NCBI GenBank assembly: GCA_016716305.1
Contig: JADJWP010000002.1
Location: 186,001-250,000 of the forward strand
Reading direction: 5' to 3'
Length of the DNA: 64,000 bases
DNA from: Chloracidobacterium sp.
GTDB lineage: Bacteria > Acidobacteriota > Blastocatellia > Pyrinomonadales > Pyrinomonadaceae
The translations under genes and the position numbers were made by a program. The notes under the pieces are model-generated. The model was given only the letters and a program-made list of their open reading frames with translations, did no database searches and had not been told where the DNA came from. Positions 55,397-64,000 of this stretch are shown piece by piece (the stretch's first letter is position 1; each line of letters starts with the position of its first letter).

Positions 55397-57952
55397 TTAT
55401 TCATTAAGTGCGACGATCAAAATGTGGTCGATCGGGTCACTAACGTTTATTAATTCGGATGCGAAGGTGAATCTCTTGTGCTCAGCCGAAAGAATGTACG
55501 CTTCTCCCGACGGTACATCGATAAATCGGAAGTATCCGAATGGGTTACTGCGGGCGTATCGGATATTGCCCAAGCCATCTGTTAACGTAATTACCGCATG
55601 AGGTACTGCGTGCCCATTTTGTTCGACCAATCGACCACTTACGCTTACTAATCCCGCCGTTGGGCCGAGTATCGTCAGTGTGTAAAGTCGACTCGCGGCG
55701 CAGCCGTCCGGTGCACTGACGGGATTCAGGGGCGTGCCGACAACAAAAGTAAAAGTTCCGTACTGTGTTGGAGTTCCGTTAATAATGCCTGCGTTTAGCG
55801 TTAATCCCGCGGGCAGGTTTCCGCTGTAGATCTCTACGTTCGCAGGTGTTACCGCCTGGCTATACGCCGCATTTTGGACCCCGTTTTGCAAAGTTGCAGG
55901 ATCGATCGAATTAACGGCCCCGCAATTCGAAAATGGAATCGAAACTGCCTCTACGACGGCAAGTTCGCAGAGCGGGCCGAGTGTATACGTCGCACGATTC
56001 TGGGCGAAATTCCCTGTTTCATCAATGAAACTAGCAAACGTGCCATTGCCCGACGCTGGCGTGGCGGTGACAGGTATTCGTTGGCCTGAGGAAATTGGGG
56101 TAACAACGACGTCGTACATCAGCACTGTCACTGAACCCGCAGCGACAACTCCCGGGTTCCAAACGACATCACCATTTCCACCGATCGCTGGCTCAGAAAT
56201 CAAGACACCCTGTCCAACCTGCGCATTGCCGCCATAAGCTGCATTTCCGCCCGGTACGTTTGACCTGACAACTTTATCGGGCAAAGTGAAAGTTATTGAT
56301 TGCGAACTTGGGTTCACTAAACGCACGACGATGCGCTGTACCGTAGTTTGTCCGACAATTGCTGGGTTCGGACCAGCAAAATGGACCATATCCTGTTCCA
56401 GATATGGCTTCGCCGGTGATGTTCCAATATCTGTCGGCAGGTAGATCCTGAATGCATTTGTCACGGGGTTAGCGGTTGGAGGATTACCAGAGGATGCGAA
56501 TCGATTGATGTAGAGGTTTGCGTAATTACCATTCTGTTGTCCGGACACCAAATATGAACGTATGTCGGCTGTACCCTGCCATATTCCGTAATCGGCAGAT
56601 CGGCTGTCAGTTGTCCAACCGCTTATACTGTTCCGACGCCATGTGTTATCGGGCGATAGCGATGAACTGGGCAGCGCCTGCGTAAACGAACCGGAGGGGC
56701 TGCTCAGCGAAATGTCCCCGGTGTTACCTCGATTGCTGTCGTAGTCGAATTCGTTGATACCACAATCGCAGCCCGAAGTTATGTACGGAAAAAGCGTGTA
56801 ACTTCGACTGTTTGTTCCACTTGCCGGAGGGTTCACGCCGAGCGAAAATATCGAATCTGCATAGATGTTCAATTCCGTACCTCCGGCTCCCGCCGTTCCG
56901 TCGTGTGCACGCAATCCAAACGCATTCAGATCATCGCCAGAGGTGACAGCCGCTGACATATCTACCCGGATCTCCCAATGCCCTGATTGGATGGTATCCG
57001 CCTTAATCTGAACGTCGTCGACAAAGAACGAATCCGTGCCTGTATATCCGGAAATCTGAATGAACCTAACCCTGGTATTTGCTGCTACGAAACCTGAGAT
57101 ATCGTATGAACGAGTCGTTGCGGCGACAGTTCCAGTAAACGTCTCGAGGGTAGTCCAAGAAGTACCTCCGTTCGCTGAGACCTCGACACTGATCTGATCC
57201 CCGGCTTCGACATTCTGCGTTCTGCAGGCAAACGACAATGTAGCGCTGGAAAAACCCGAACCGGTCAGATTTGCCTCGCGCTCGATGATAGATACCGCAC
57301 CACCGTTGTCACGGATCCGTAATTCCCCGCCGGTAATTTGGATCTGGCCTGACGTCGGAGACCCGTTGTCACCTGTTTCGATCCAGTCTGATGACCAGTT
57401 AATGAAACCGTTGTTGTTTGAATAGGAAGCAGTTCCGAACTGGTCGAGGGTGAAATCACCCGTCGAATCGATCAGGCTTAGCCATGCATTATCCGAACCA
57501 ACCGGTAATGATGCATTTCCAGATACAAACTGAGTGGGCCTTGATTGGCCAGACGGGTTAAAAACCGAGTAATTCACCGAACTGTCAAAGGCCCCTCGTG
57601 CACGATCACGACCGGCAGTTGCCTCGGTAGCCCCGCCAATTCCGACATCGGCGTCGAAGATCTCCACATTCAATCTTCCAAGGCCTTGCGGAACCTCTAC
57701 AAAGAACCGGTATTGCGTGTTCAGCCCGGAACCATCGGACACATAATCACCATTCGCGGTTCCGGAACCGCTGCCGGCGATCACGATCGGTGCAGATGAA
57801 CCCGTCGAAGCAAAGGGTGATCTTTCAGGATCTGCTGATGCAGGTTGAGAATCGAAAAAAGCGAAGCCTAAACCCACTGCAGACAACACTAAGCAGAGCA
57901 GATACGTTCGACCGTCACCGGACCCGTATCGCGGTTTAATAAAGTGTTTCAT
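55397..57952 (-). CDS. Large secreted beta-rich surface protein with C-terminal carboxypeptidase-regulatory-like domain
   Basis: 851 aa. A signal-like hydrophobic segment (YLLCLVLSAVGLGFAFF) follows a basic N-terminus. Several beta-sandwich regions follow: an N-terminal part with GLGRLNVEIFDADVG, a jelly-roll or MAM-like part (about 170-300, SFACRTQNVEAGDQISVEVS), a middle part with CDCGINEFDYDSNRG, a putative Ig-like stretch (PANVEIYSGNLPAGLTLNAG), and a C-terminal CarboxypepD_reg-like domain (VSGRLVEQNGHAVPHAVITL). No catalytic motif is seen. It is probably displayed on, or released from, the cell surface. Confidence 0.75.
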   Translation of the reverse strand: MKHFIKPRYGSGDGRTYLLCLVLSAVGLGFAFFDSQPASADPERSPFASTGSSAPIVIAGSGSGTANGDYVSDGSGLNTQYRFFVEVPQGLGRLNVEIFDADVGIGGATEATAGRDRARGAFDSSVNYSVFNPSGQSRPTQFVSGNASLPVGSDNAWLSLIDSTGDFTLDQFGTASYSNNNGFINWSSDWIETGDNGSPTSGQIQITGGELRIRDNGGAVSIIEREANLTGSGFSSATLSFACRTQNVEAGDQISVEVSANGGTSWTTLETFTGTVAATTRSYDISGFVAANTRVRFIQISGYTGTDSFFVDDVQIKADTIQSGHWEIRVDMSAAVTSGDDLNAFGLRAHDGTAGAGGTELNIYADSIFSLGVNPPASGTNSRSYTLFPYITSGCDCGINEFDYDSNRGNTGDISLSSPSGSFTQALPSSSLSPDNTWRRNSISGWTTDSRSADYGIWQGTADIRSYLVSGQQNGNYANLYINRFASSGNPPTANPVTNAFRIYLPTDIGTSPAKPYLEQDMVHFAGPNPAIVGQTTVQRIVVRLVNPSSQSITFTLPDKVVRSNVPGGNAAYGGNAQVGQGVLISEPAIGGNGDVVWNPGVVAAGSVTVLMYDVVVTPISSGQRIPVTATPASGNGTFASFIDETGNFAQNRATYTLGPLCELAVVEAVSIPFSNCGAVNSIDPATLQNGVQNAAYSQAVTPANVEIYSGNLPAGLTLNAGIINGTPTQYGTFTFVVGTPLNPVSAPDGCAASRLYTLTILGPTAGLVSVSGRLVEQNGHAVPHAVITLTDGLGNIRYARSNPFGYFRFIDVPSGEAYILSAEHKRFTFASELINVSDPIDHILIVALNE

Positions 57953-58104
57953 TACTTTCGAGCCTGGGGTGATTATGGAACGAACACAAAAGGGTGGGAG
58001 CTTTTTCGCCAGAAATAATGATACACGTTATTATTCGTCCGAATCAATAACTTTGTTGATCACGAAGTAGCGGGCGAGGGAAAGGACCAAGACGCAACAA
58101 TATT

Positions 58105-58920
58105 CTAGGCCGACGTGTCGGACTTTACCTCTTCAAAAACTTGCTTCAGGGAGCGAAGCACACGATTTCGGTTACAATCGCCACCGTCGGTGAATGAGAT
58201 CTCCAGTTTGAAATCATCTCCGATATAGACATATTCGACCGTTTTTGACTCATTTGGTGAGGCGGAGGCATAGCTTGTGGGAGGCTTCTTTCCTGCACGG
58301 GCTCTGATGCTTGCAGGTCTTGCCGTCGGGTTCATTTGGCCATCGAGCAGTTCGTGCATTGCGTCTTCATCGAACTGACGTGCCAACTCTAGTAATGCGG
58401 ACTTTGAAGTTATGCCGGCTGTGCGGACACGATTTCTGATCGTTTCAGGAAGTCCGGCGATCGACATCAATTCCGTTACCGTTGTCCGGCTTTTGGAGAT
58501 CTTTTTCGCTATCTGTTCCTGGGTGTAACCAAATTTAGATGCCAAAGATGCAAGTCCGTCCGCTTCTTCCCAAACGTTCAGGTCCTTTCGCTGCAGATTC
58601 TCGATTAGGGCGATCTCCGCAACGCCTTGTTCGTCGAGATCCATTTCGATGCATGGGACCTCAGTTAGCCCAGCCAGCTTGGATGCACGCCAACGTCGCT
58701 CTCCGGCGATTATCATCCATTTCCCGGATGCAGCCCCTGGCTTCACCAAAAGCGGTTCGAGTACGCCCTTCTCCGATATTGACGCGGTCAGTTCAGATAA
58801 ATCTCCGAATTCCGTTCGCGGCTGTGCCGGGTTCGGAACAATAAGGTCGATCGCGATCTTGCGGCCGATCGTCTTGCTAGGAGCGGATAGAATATCGACA
58901 TAATGTGCGTCATGCCGCAT
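58105..58920 (-). CDS. parB: ParB-like chromosome partition protein
   Basis: About 271 aa from the ATG at 58920, which overlaps the parA stop by 11 bp; an earlier ATG at 58953 is possible. The ParB N-terminal CTPase fold is visible: IVPNPAQPRTEFGDLSELTA, then GERRWRASKLAGL and ALIENLQRKDLNVWEEA. The helix-turn-helix is QEQIAKKISKSRTTVTELM. A short C-terminal segment follows. ParB binds parS and spreads along DNA for segregation. No parS-like TGTTTCACGTGAAACA site was found in the window. Confidence 0.93.
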   Translation of the reverse strand: MRHDAHYVDILSAPSKTIGRKIAIDLIVPNPAQPRTEFGDLSELTASISEKGVLEPLLVKPGAASGKWMIIAGERRWRASKLAGLTEVPCIEMDLDEQGVAEIALIENLQRKDLNVWEEADGLASLASKFGYTQEQIAKKISKSRTTVTELMSIAGLPETIRNRVRTAGITSKSALLELARQFDEDAMHELLDGQMNPTARPASIRARAGKKPPTSYASASPNESKTVEYVYIGDDFKLEISFTDGGDCNRNRVLRSLKQVFEEVKSDTSA

Positions 58921-59701
58921 TTGCACGCCGGCTGGCAATCCTCTTTTGGACACGCTTTAGCACCTCCTTTGATAATTCGTCATACTCGATCGCACCGGAC
59001 GAACGCGGCGCGTAAGAGAATATCGACTTTTTATGAGCTGGCGATTCTTCAAGCCTGACGCTGCGAGTAATTATGGTCTTGAAGGTCTTGTCACCGAACA
59101 CCCGTCTGATATGTGCCTCTACGTCCTTTGAAAGCGCCGTTCGCCGATCGAACAAAGTCACAAGCACGCCGAGCAACTCCAGTTCCGGGTTCGGTCGTGA
59201 TCTTACTTTTTCGATGGTTTCAAGAAGGTCGTCAGTTCCCTCAAGTGCGAAATAAGAAGACTGAATCGGAATAAGAACATGATTTGCAGCAACCAGGGCA
59301 TTAACAGTAATGAGTCCAAGGGTCGGAGGCGTATCGATAAAGATCAAATCGTAATCGTTCACCATCGGAGCCAAACGATCGCGAAGTCGAAATGCCGCAT
59401 CGAAATCACCAATCAGTTTTGCTTCAAGCTTCGCCAGATTGATCCTCGCCGGGACCAGATCCAAGTTCTCGACGTTAGTCTTGTAAACGAATCGATCGAA
59501 GGGTTTATCGAGATCAGTGAACATTTCGTAAGATCCGTCTTCGATTCGATCCGGGTCTACGAATGAAAGCGAACTATTGCTCTGGGGGTCAAGGTCGATA
59601 AGCAGAACTCTCTTTCCTCTTCGGGCGCATGCGGCCGAGAGATTTATCGCGGTGGTCGTCTTTCCGACACCGCCTTTTTGATTCGCAATTACTGTTATCA
59701 T
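58910..59701 (-). CDS. parA: ParA family ATPase
   Basis: 263 aa deviant-Walker ATPase: NQKGGVGKTTTAINLSAACA holds the signature lysine, DLDPQSNSSL follows, and FIDTPPTLGLITVNAL is the Walker B region. The type I chromosomal ParA/Soj form lacks an N-terminal DNA-binding domain, as here. It works with the ParB encoded next, moving chromosome origins. The stop overlaps the parB start. Confidence 0.95.
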   Translation of the reverse strand: MITVIANQKGGVGKTTTAINLSAACARRGKRVLLIDLDPQSNSSLSFVDPDRIEDGSYEMFTDLDKPFDRFVYKTNVENLDLVPARINLAKLEAKLIGDFDAAFRLRDRLAPMVNDYDLIFIDTPPTLGLITVNALVAANHVLIPIQSSYFALEGTDDLLETIEKVRSRPNPELELLGVLVTLFDRRTALSKDVEAHIRRVFGDKTFKTIITRSVRLEESPAHKKSIFSYAPRSSGAIEYDELSKEVLKRVQKRIASRRANAA

Positions 59702-59723
59702 TCTTACAGAGTAGCCGATCGAC

Positions 59724-60224
59724 CTAACCTATGAGTTCCGGCCAGTCTTCGGCGGACTGATCAGGATCGTCAGCGCCCGGATCATCCGCAACGCTCGCCG
59801 ATGATGCCGAAAGATCAAGCACTCGACGTTGGACAAATATTGGACAATCAAGCCTAAGTGCAAGAGCTATTGCATCAGAAGGCCGGGCGTCCATCGAAAC
59901 TGGTTCACCGTTCGTATCCATCAACTCGATCAAAGCATAGAACGTATTCTCGAGGAGGTCGGTGACCACCACTCTTTCGGCACGAAGTCCGCATTCAACG
60001 ATCAGGTTTCGCAAAAGATCGTGAGTCATTGGCCGCTGAGGAACTATCTTTTCGACCTCCAGAGCTATCGCGTTTGCCTCGAATGCCCCTACCCAGATCG
60101 GTAAGACTGACTCGGAGTCGATCCCTTTGAGAACGACTATCGGTGTGTTCGTGTTAGGGTCCATTATCAATGCCCCAATTCGCATTTCTACCAATGTTGT
60201 TTCTTCGTTCACGTTTCTAAACAA
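59724..60224 (-). CDS. Bifunctional nuclease (BFN/DUF151) family protein
   Basis: 166 aa. The DUF151 domain is full length: VVLKGIDSESVLPIWVGAFE, ANAIALEVEKIVPQRPMTHD and the C-terminal SMDARPSDAIALALRLDCPI. Plant homologues have DNase and RNase activity; the bacterial role is unclear. It overlaps the miaB stop by 8 bp and is 22 bp before parA. Confidence 0.92.
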   Translation of the reverse strand: MFRNVNEETTLVEMRIGALIMDPNTNTPIVVLKGIDSESVLPIWVGAFEANAIALEVEKIVPQRPMTHDLLRNLIVECGLRAERVVVTDLLENTFYALIELMDTNGEPVSMDARPSDAIALALRLDCPIFVQRRVLDLSASSASVADDPGADDPDQSAEDWPELIG

Positions 60225-61542
60225 CCTCTCCGAAAAGCGAGTTTGCCTTGACCTCTCTGATCTTCACCGGGATGGTTCGTCCAAGCATATCACCTGGTCC
60301 ACTAAAGTTCACAACCCGATGACACGTGGAATGTCCCGAGAGATCCGCTGTTGATTTTGTCGAGAATTTCTCTGCGAGCACATCGAGGGTTTTATCAAGA
60401 TAGCGTCGTGAAGTTCTGGTCTGAATCTGTTTCTGAAGGCCTTCGAGCGCTAGAAACCGCGTAGTTTTTTCCTCATCAGTTACGTTGTCAGGCAGCTCAA
60501 AAGCAGGAGTTCCGGGTCTTGGCGAATACTTGAAGATGTAGGCCGAATCAAATTCGCAGTATTCGGCCAGCTTCATCGTGTCGCAGAAATCTGCGTCCGT
60601 CTCACCAGGAAACCCGACAATGATGTCGGTTGTAACTGATATGTTGCGCGGCGAGGCTTTGATCCTATCGATCTTTCGAAGATAACTCTCTGTCGTATGG
60701 AGCCGCCGCATCGCCTTAAGGACCCTATCGCTTCCCGATTGTACCGGCAAATGAACCCAGTTGCATAAGTTCTCATTCTCATCTATCGCGTCAACGATGT
60801 CGGAGTGGAAATCCCGTGGAAATGACGTGTTGAATTTGACCCTTTCAATTCCGGTCGCTGCAACAGCGCGAAGTAGTCGAGAAAATGGTGTCGAACCGTT
60901 AAATTCTTCAAGGCCTGAATCACTAACAGGCCGGTAGCTGTTTACATTCTGACCGATCAGGTGAACTTCTTTGATGCCTTGGGACTTAAGTTCGAGAACG
61001 TTCCTAATTATCTCCGACGCGCTTAAACTAGTTTCGCGACCCCGCGAAAACGGAACAATGCAATACGTGCAGAACTTATTGCATCCTTCGATGATGGGAA
61101 CAAAAGCGACATATGGTGAGTGTCGCTGATCCGGGTTAACGCTCCAATCGTAATCGGTCTCCCGTTCGCCAAGGTCAGAGTACCCCGAACCGTCTTCAAG
61201 GACGCTTGCAATGGCGTCAGCAAGCCGCCCGACTGCCTTTGTTCCGATAACAAGGTCGATTCCTGCTATTTTTTTGAAGAGCGTTTCGCCTTCCAATTGG
61301 GCAACACAGCCCATAACACCGATCAGCGGCTTTCCGCCTTCAAGGCCCCGAAGTTCGCCGACACGGGTATAAAGCTTATGTTCCGCCTTTTCTCGAACTG
61401 AGCATGTATTAAGCAACACAATGTCAGCCGATTCCTGATCTTTGATCATCTCAAAGCCCTTGGAAGCAAGTGAAGATGCAACTCTTTCCGAATCGGATAC
61501 ATTCATTTGACAGCCAAAGGTTTCAAGGTAGACTTTCTTCAT
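60217..61542 (-). CDS. miaB: tRNA-2-methylthio-N6-dimethylallyladenosine synthase
   Basis: 441 aa radical-SAM methylthiotransferase. The N-terminal UPF0004 domain has three Cys (ETFGCQMN, LNTCSVRE, GVMGCVAQ), the radical-SAM cluster is CNKFCTYC, and a TRAM domain ends the protein. It adds a methylthio group to i6A37 of tRNAs that read U-starting codons. It opens a minus-strand unit with the BFN, parA and parB genes, and diverges from dnaE with a gap of 24 bp. Confidence 0.96.
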   Translation of the reverse strand: MKKVYLETFGCQMNVSDSERVASSLASKGFEMIKDQESADIVLLNTCSVREKAEHKLYTRVGELRGLEGGKPLIGVMGCVAQLEGETLFKKIAGIDLVIGTKAVGRLADAIASVLEDGSGYSDLGERETDYDWSVNPDQRHSPYVAFVPIIEGCNKFCTYCIVPFSRGRETSLSASEIIRNVLELKSQGIKEVHLIGQNVNSYRPVSDSGLEEFNGSTPFSRLLRAVAATGIERVKFNTSFPRDFHSDIVDAIDENENLCNWVHLPVQSGSDRVLKAMRRLHTTESYLRKIDRIKASPRNISVTTDIIVGFPGETDADFCDTMKLAEYCEFDSAYIFKYSPRPGTPAFELPDNVTDEEKTTRFLALEGLQKQIQTRTSRRYLDKTLDVLAEKFSTKSTADLSGHSTCHRVVNFSGPGDMLGRTIPVKIREVKANSLFGEVV

Positions 61543-61566
61543 ATACTGACGGGCTACGCGGGAAAA

Positions 61567-64000
61567 ATGGAAAGTTCAACTTCAACTGACCGAGATTTCG
61601 TCCACCTTCACCTTCATTCGGATTATAGCCTTTTGCAAAGCACAATCCAACTCAAGCCTCTTGCCAAAAGTCTCAACAAATTTGGGATGAAAACCTGCGC
61701 CGTGACCGACTATGGAAACATGTACGGTGCGATTTCATTTTACAAAACGATGAAGTCTAACGGCATCAAACCGATAATTGGATATGAGGCATTCGTTGCA
61801 AGTGGCAGCCGATTTGAAAGGACATCATCTTTAGCGGCCGGTGAAAAGCCATACTACAGTCTTGTGCTTTTGGCCAAGAATTTCAAAGGATATCAAAATC
61901 TCGTATTACTGGCTTCAAAGGCTTTTACCGAAGGATTCTATCAAAACAAGCCTCGGATCGACATCGAATTGCTTTCCGAAAATTCTGACGGCTTGATCGG
62001 ACTTTCTGCGGGATTTAGAGGATCGATCGCACACTACTTGAAAACCGGCGCACCCGATCGGGCGAGGTCCGCGGCTTCGACTTTCGGCACGATCTTTGGT
62101 GTCGAAGGATTCTATATTGAGATCACTCGGCACGGTACTCAGGGTGAGCAGGAACTGAACACTGCATCTGTGGAACTTGCGCGCGAACTTGGGTTACCTA
62201 TCGTCGCGACAAATGATGTTCATTATCTTGATCAGGACGATTCGCGGGCGCACGATGTGCTTTTGTGTATCGGCGATGGCCGGACTCTTACTGATCCAGG
62301 CCGTCCTATGCTGCCCACCAATGATTACTATCTTCGGAGTGCTGAAGAGATGTGGTCACTTTTTGGAGATCAATATCCGGACGCTCTTCAAAATACGATC
62401 CGGATAGCTGATTTATGTGATGTTGAACTGCCGATCGGAGAAGGTAACTTGATCCTTCCAGGGTTTCCGATCCCATCGGACTCCATTGCAAAGGATTTGG
62501 ACGAGTATTTCGAAATGGTCGTATTCGAAGGATTCGAAGATCGCCGAAAAACCGTACTTGATCCTATGTCAGTTCATGGGACATTGAAATATCCCATTGA
62601 CGATTATCAAAAGCGTCTTGAGATCGAAATTTCGGTGATCAAGCGAATGGGCTATTCCGGTTACTTTCTGATCGTTTGGGACTTCATTAAGTACGCCGTG
62701 GAACGCGGCATTCCGGTCGGCCCGGGCCGCGGGTCTGCAGCCGGTTCACTTGTTGCATATTCGTTGGGAATCACGGGAATAGACCCTTTGCAGTACGATC
62801 TTTTCTTCGAGCGCTTTCTAAACCCTGAACGAATTTCGATGCCGGACATCGATATCGATTTCTGTATTCGCGGTCGTGGCGATGTCATCAACCACGTATC
62901 CGAACTTTACGGACGCGAATCGGTCTGCCAAATAATCACGTTTGGGACTATGGCGTCCAAAGCAGCTATCAAGGATGTCGGCAGGGCGATGAATATCCCG
63001 CTCGGTGATGTTGAGAAGATCGCGAAACTGATTCCGCCGCCGTTTAGAGGGCGAATCACAAGCATTTCCGATGCGATCGAAAAGGTCCCGGAACTCAAGG
63101 CTGCAATGGCCAATGATATGCGGGTGCAGGAGTTGATAGATCTTGCTTTGCGGGTCGAGGGTTGTTCTCGTCACACATCCGTACATGCGGCTGGAGTCGT
63201 TATTTCACCGAAGCCTCTTCATGAGATCGTTCCCGTCGCTGTATCGCACCGAAACGAGTTTACAAGCCAGTATCCGATGGGCGACCTTGAACTAGTTGGG
63301 ATGCTCAAAATGGACTTCCTGGGGCTGACGACTTTGACGATCATCAACGACTGCCTACGTACTCTAAGTGAAAAATTGGGCGTCCGCATCAACTGGGCCG
63401 AAGTCTCGTTGAATGACGAGAAGACAATGCAGCTCTTTGGAGAAGGAAAAACCGATGCGGTATTTCAGTTCGAATCGTCTGGAATGCAGGAGATCTGCCG
63501 AAGGCTTAAACCCAAAGAACTCGAGGATCTCTCGGCATTGAATGCCCTTTATCGTCCGGGCCCTATCGATGGCGGGATGATCGAAGAATTTATCTTGCGG
63601 CATCGTGGTGAGAAGAAGGTCGAGTACCTCCTTCCGGAAATGGAAGCGATACTGAGCAACACCTACGGGGTGCTGGTTTATCAAGAGCAAATAATGCAGC
63701 TCGCCCAAACGCTCGCAGGCTATTCCCTGGGTGAGGCAGATATGATGCGGCGTGCAATGGGCAAAAAGAAGAAGGAGGAAATGGCCGTTCACGAAAAGAA
63801 GTTCGTTGACGGTGCGATTGAGCGGGGCGTAGAAAAGAGGCAGGCAAAAGAGATCTTTGAATTGATGGCAAAATTTGCAGATTATGGTTTCAACCGAAGC
63901 CACAGTATCGCATATGCCTACCTGGCATTTCAGACAGGTTATTTGAAGGCCCATTTCCCTGCACACTTTTATGCGGCGGTCTTGTCGCACGAAGCTGATG
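61567..64000 (+). CDS. dnaE: DNA polymerase III alpha subunit, N-terminal part
   Basis: The gene runs off the right edge; 811 codons are visible from the ATG at 61567. The PHP domain opens with FVHLHLHSDYSLLQSTIQ, and VAVERG-type polymerase regions follow. The catalytic aspartates are in MPDIDIDFCIRGRGDV (D427, D429, D431). Other marks: GPGRGSAAGSLVAYSLGI, SRHTSVHAAGVVIS and the YQEQIMQLAQTLAGYSLGEA helix. It is the replicative polymerase. No proofreading domain is inserted in the PHP part, so it is DnaE rather than PolC. Confidence 0.97.
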   Translation, partial: MESSTSTDRDFVHLHLHSDYSLLQSTIQLKPLAKSLNKFGMKTCAVTDYGNMYGAISFYKTMKSNGIKPIIGYEAFVASGSRFERTSSLAAGEKPYYSLVLLAKNFKGYQNLVLLASKAFTEGFYQNKPRIDIELLSENSDGLIGLSAGFRGSIAHYLKTGAPDRARSAASTFGTIFGVEGFYIEITRHGTQGEQELNTASVELARELGLPIVATNDVHYLDQDDSRAHDVLLCIGDGRTLTDPGRPMLPTNDYYLRSAEEMWSLFGDQYPDALQNTIRIADLCDVELPIGEGNLILPGFPIPSDSIAKDLDEYFEMVVFEGFEDRRKTVLDPMSVHGTLKYPIDDYQKRLEIEISVIKRMGYSGYFLIVWDFIKYAVERGIPVGPGRGSAAGSLVAYSLGITGIDPLQYDLFFERFLNPERISMPDIDIDFCIRGRGDVINHVSELYGRESVCQIITFGTMASKAAIKDVGRAMNIPLGDVEKIAKLIPPPFRGRITSISDAIEKVPELKAAMANDMRVQELIDLALRVEGCSRHTSVHAAGVVISPKPLHEIVPVAVSHRNEFTSQYPMGDLELVGMLKMDFLGLTTLTIINDCLRTLSEKLGVRINWAEVSLNDEKTMQLFGEGKTDAVFQFESSGMQEICRRLKPKELEDLSALNALYRPGPIDGGMIEEFILRHRGEKKVEYLLPEMEAILSNTYGVLVYQEQIMQLAQTLAGYSLGEADMMRRAMGKKKKEEMAVHEKKFVDGAIERGVEKRQAKEIFELMAKFADYGFNRSHSIAYAYLAFQTGYLKAHFPAHFYAAVLSHEAD

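Noticed and set aside
58105..59701. parS centromere near parAB
   Set aside because: I saw no TGTTTCACGTGAAACA-like 16-mer in the window, so no site is claimed.

Overview
The window reads as a chromosomal segment of a Gram-negative bacterium, most likely an Acidobacteriota member of the Blastocatellia/Pyrinomonadales type. That placement is an inference. It rests on many Ser/Thr kinases with FHA and zinc-ribbon partners, secreted M28 peptidases with FG-GAP tails, LPS-export permeases (LptF/LptG), and moderately GC-rich, housekeeping-dense DNA. Roughly 57 protein genes and one tRNA can be supported. Both ends cut a gene: larC on the left and dnaE on the right.

Layout. 1-8.6 kb (+): larC 3' end, folE, a secreted M28 peptidase, metG, a small secreted protein, TatD nuclease, YajQ, a polyprenyl diphosphate synthase and a coiled-coil/HARE-HTH protein. 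8.6-17.3 kb (+): an LVIVD/FG-GAP secreted protein, then a signalling island with an FHA-PrsW fusion, a zinc-ribbon/PEGA kinase, two zinc-ribbon membrane proteins and an FHA-kinase; tRNA-Lys(CTT) lies inside it on the minus strand. 17.3-25.7 kb (-): a frameshifted M28/FG-GAP peptidase, an O-antigen-ligase-like protein, a SIS sugar isomerase, YihY, alanine racemase and an acyl-CoA carboxylase beta chain. 25.7-26.6 kb (+): an SPOUT rRNA methyltransferase.

26.6-35.7 kb is a cell-wall/phosphosignalling cluster. PP2C, SEDS polymerase, class B PBP and an FhaA-like protein lie on the minus strand; a divergent kinase with an SH3-like tail and a second FhaA-like protein lie on the plus strand. The gene set matches the actinobacterial fhaA-pstP-rodA-pbpA-pknB locus. 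35.7-43.1 kb (mostly -): small proteins, UspA, a MarR regulator with two operator copies, a transaldolase-like enzyme, a FAH-family hydrolase, an FnIII lipoprotein and hslU/hslV. 43.1-48.6 kb (+): a class I glutamine amidotransferase, two tiny membrane proteins, recO, a fused LptF-LptG permease with a frameshift near its 3' end, and a DDAH-like hydrolase.

48.6-51.4 kb is the least ordinary stretch. It holds a short unknown gene behind a palindromic promoter, an isolated zincin-like gene with HEFRH and ExxAD motifs, and about 1.1 kb of non-coding DNA. That DNA carries a 2.8-copy 81-bp tandem repeat inside a diverged inverted repeat, followed by a four-copy 21-bp repeat. 51.4-64 kb: a zinc-ribbon membrane protein, ahcY and metK (SAM cycle), a large secreted beta-sandwich protein, a tight miaB-BFN-parA-parB operon on the minus strand, and divergent dnaE.

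Two genes (M28/FG-GAP at 17.5 kb and lptFG at 47.5 kb) are broken by single-base indels in homopolymers. Assembly error is the simplest explanation for both. Several genes have a good -10 box only 6-7 nt before the start codon, which suggests leaderless mRNAs.
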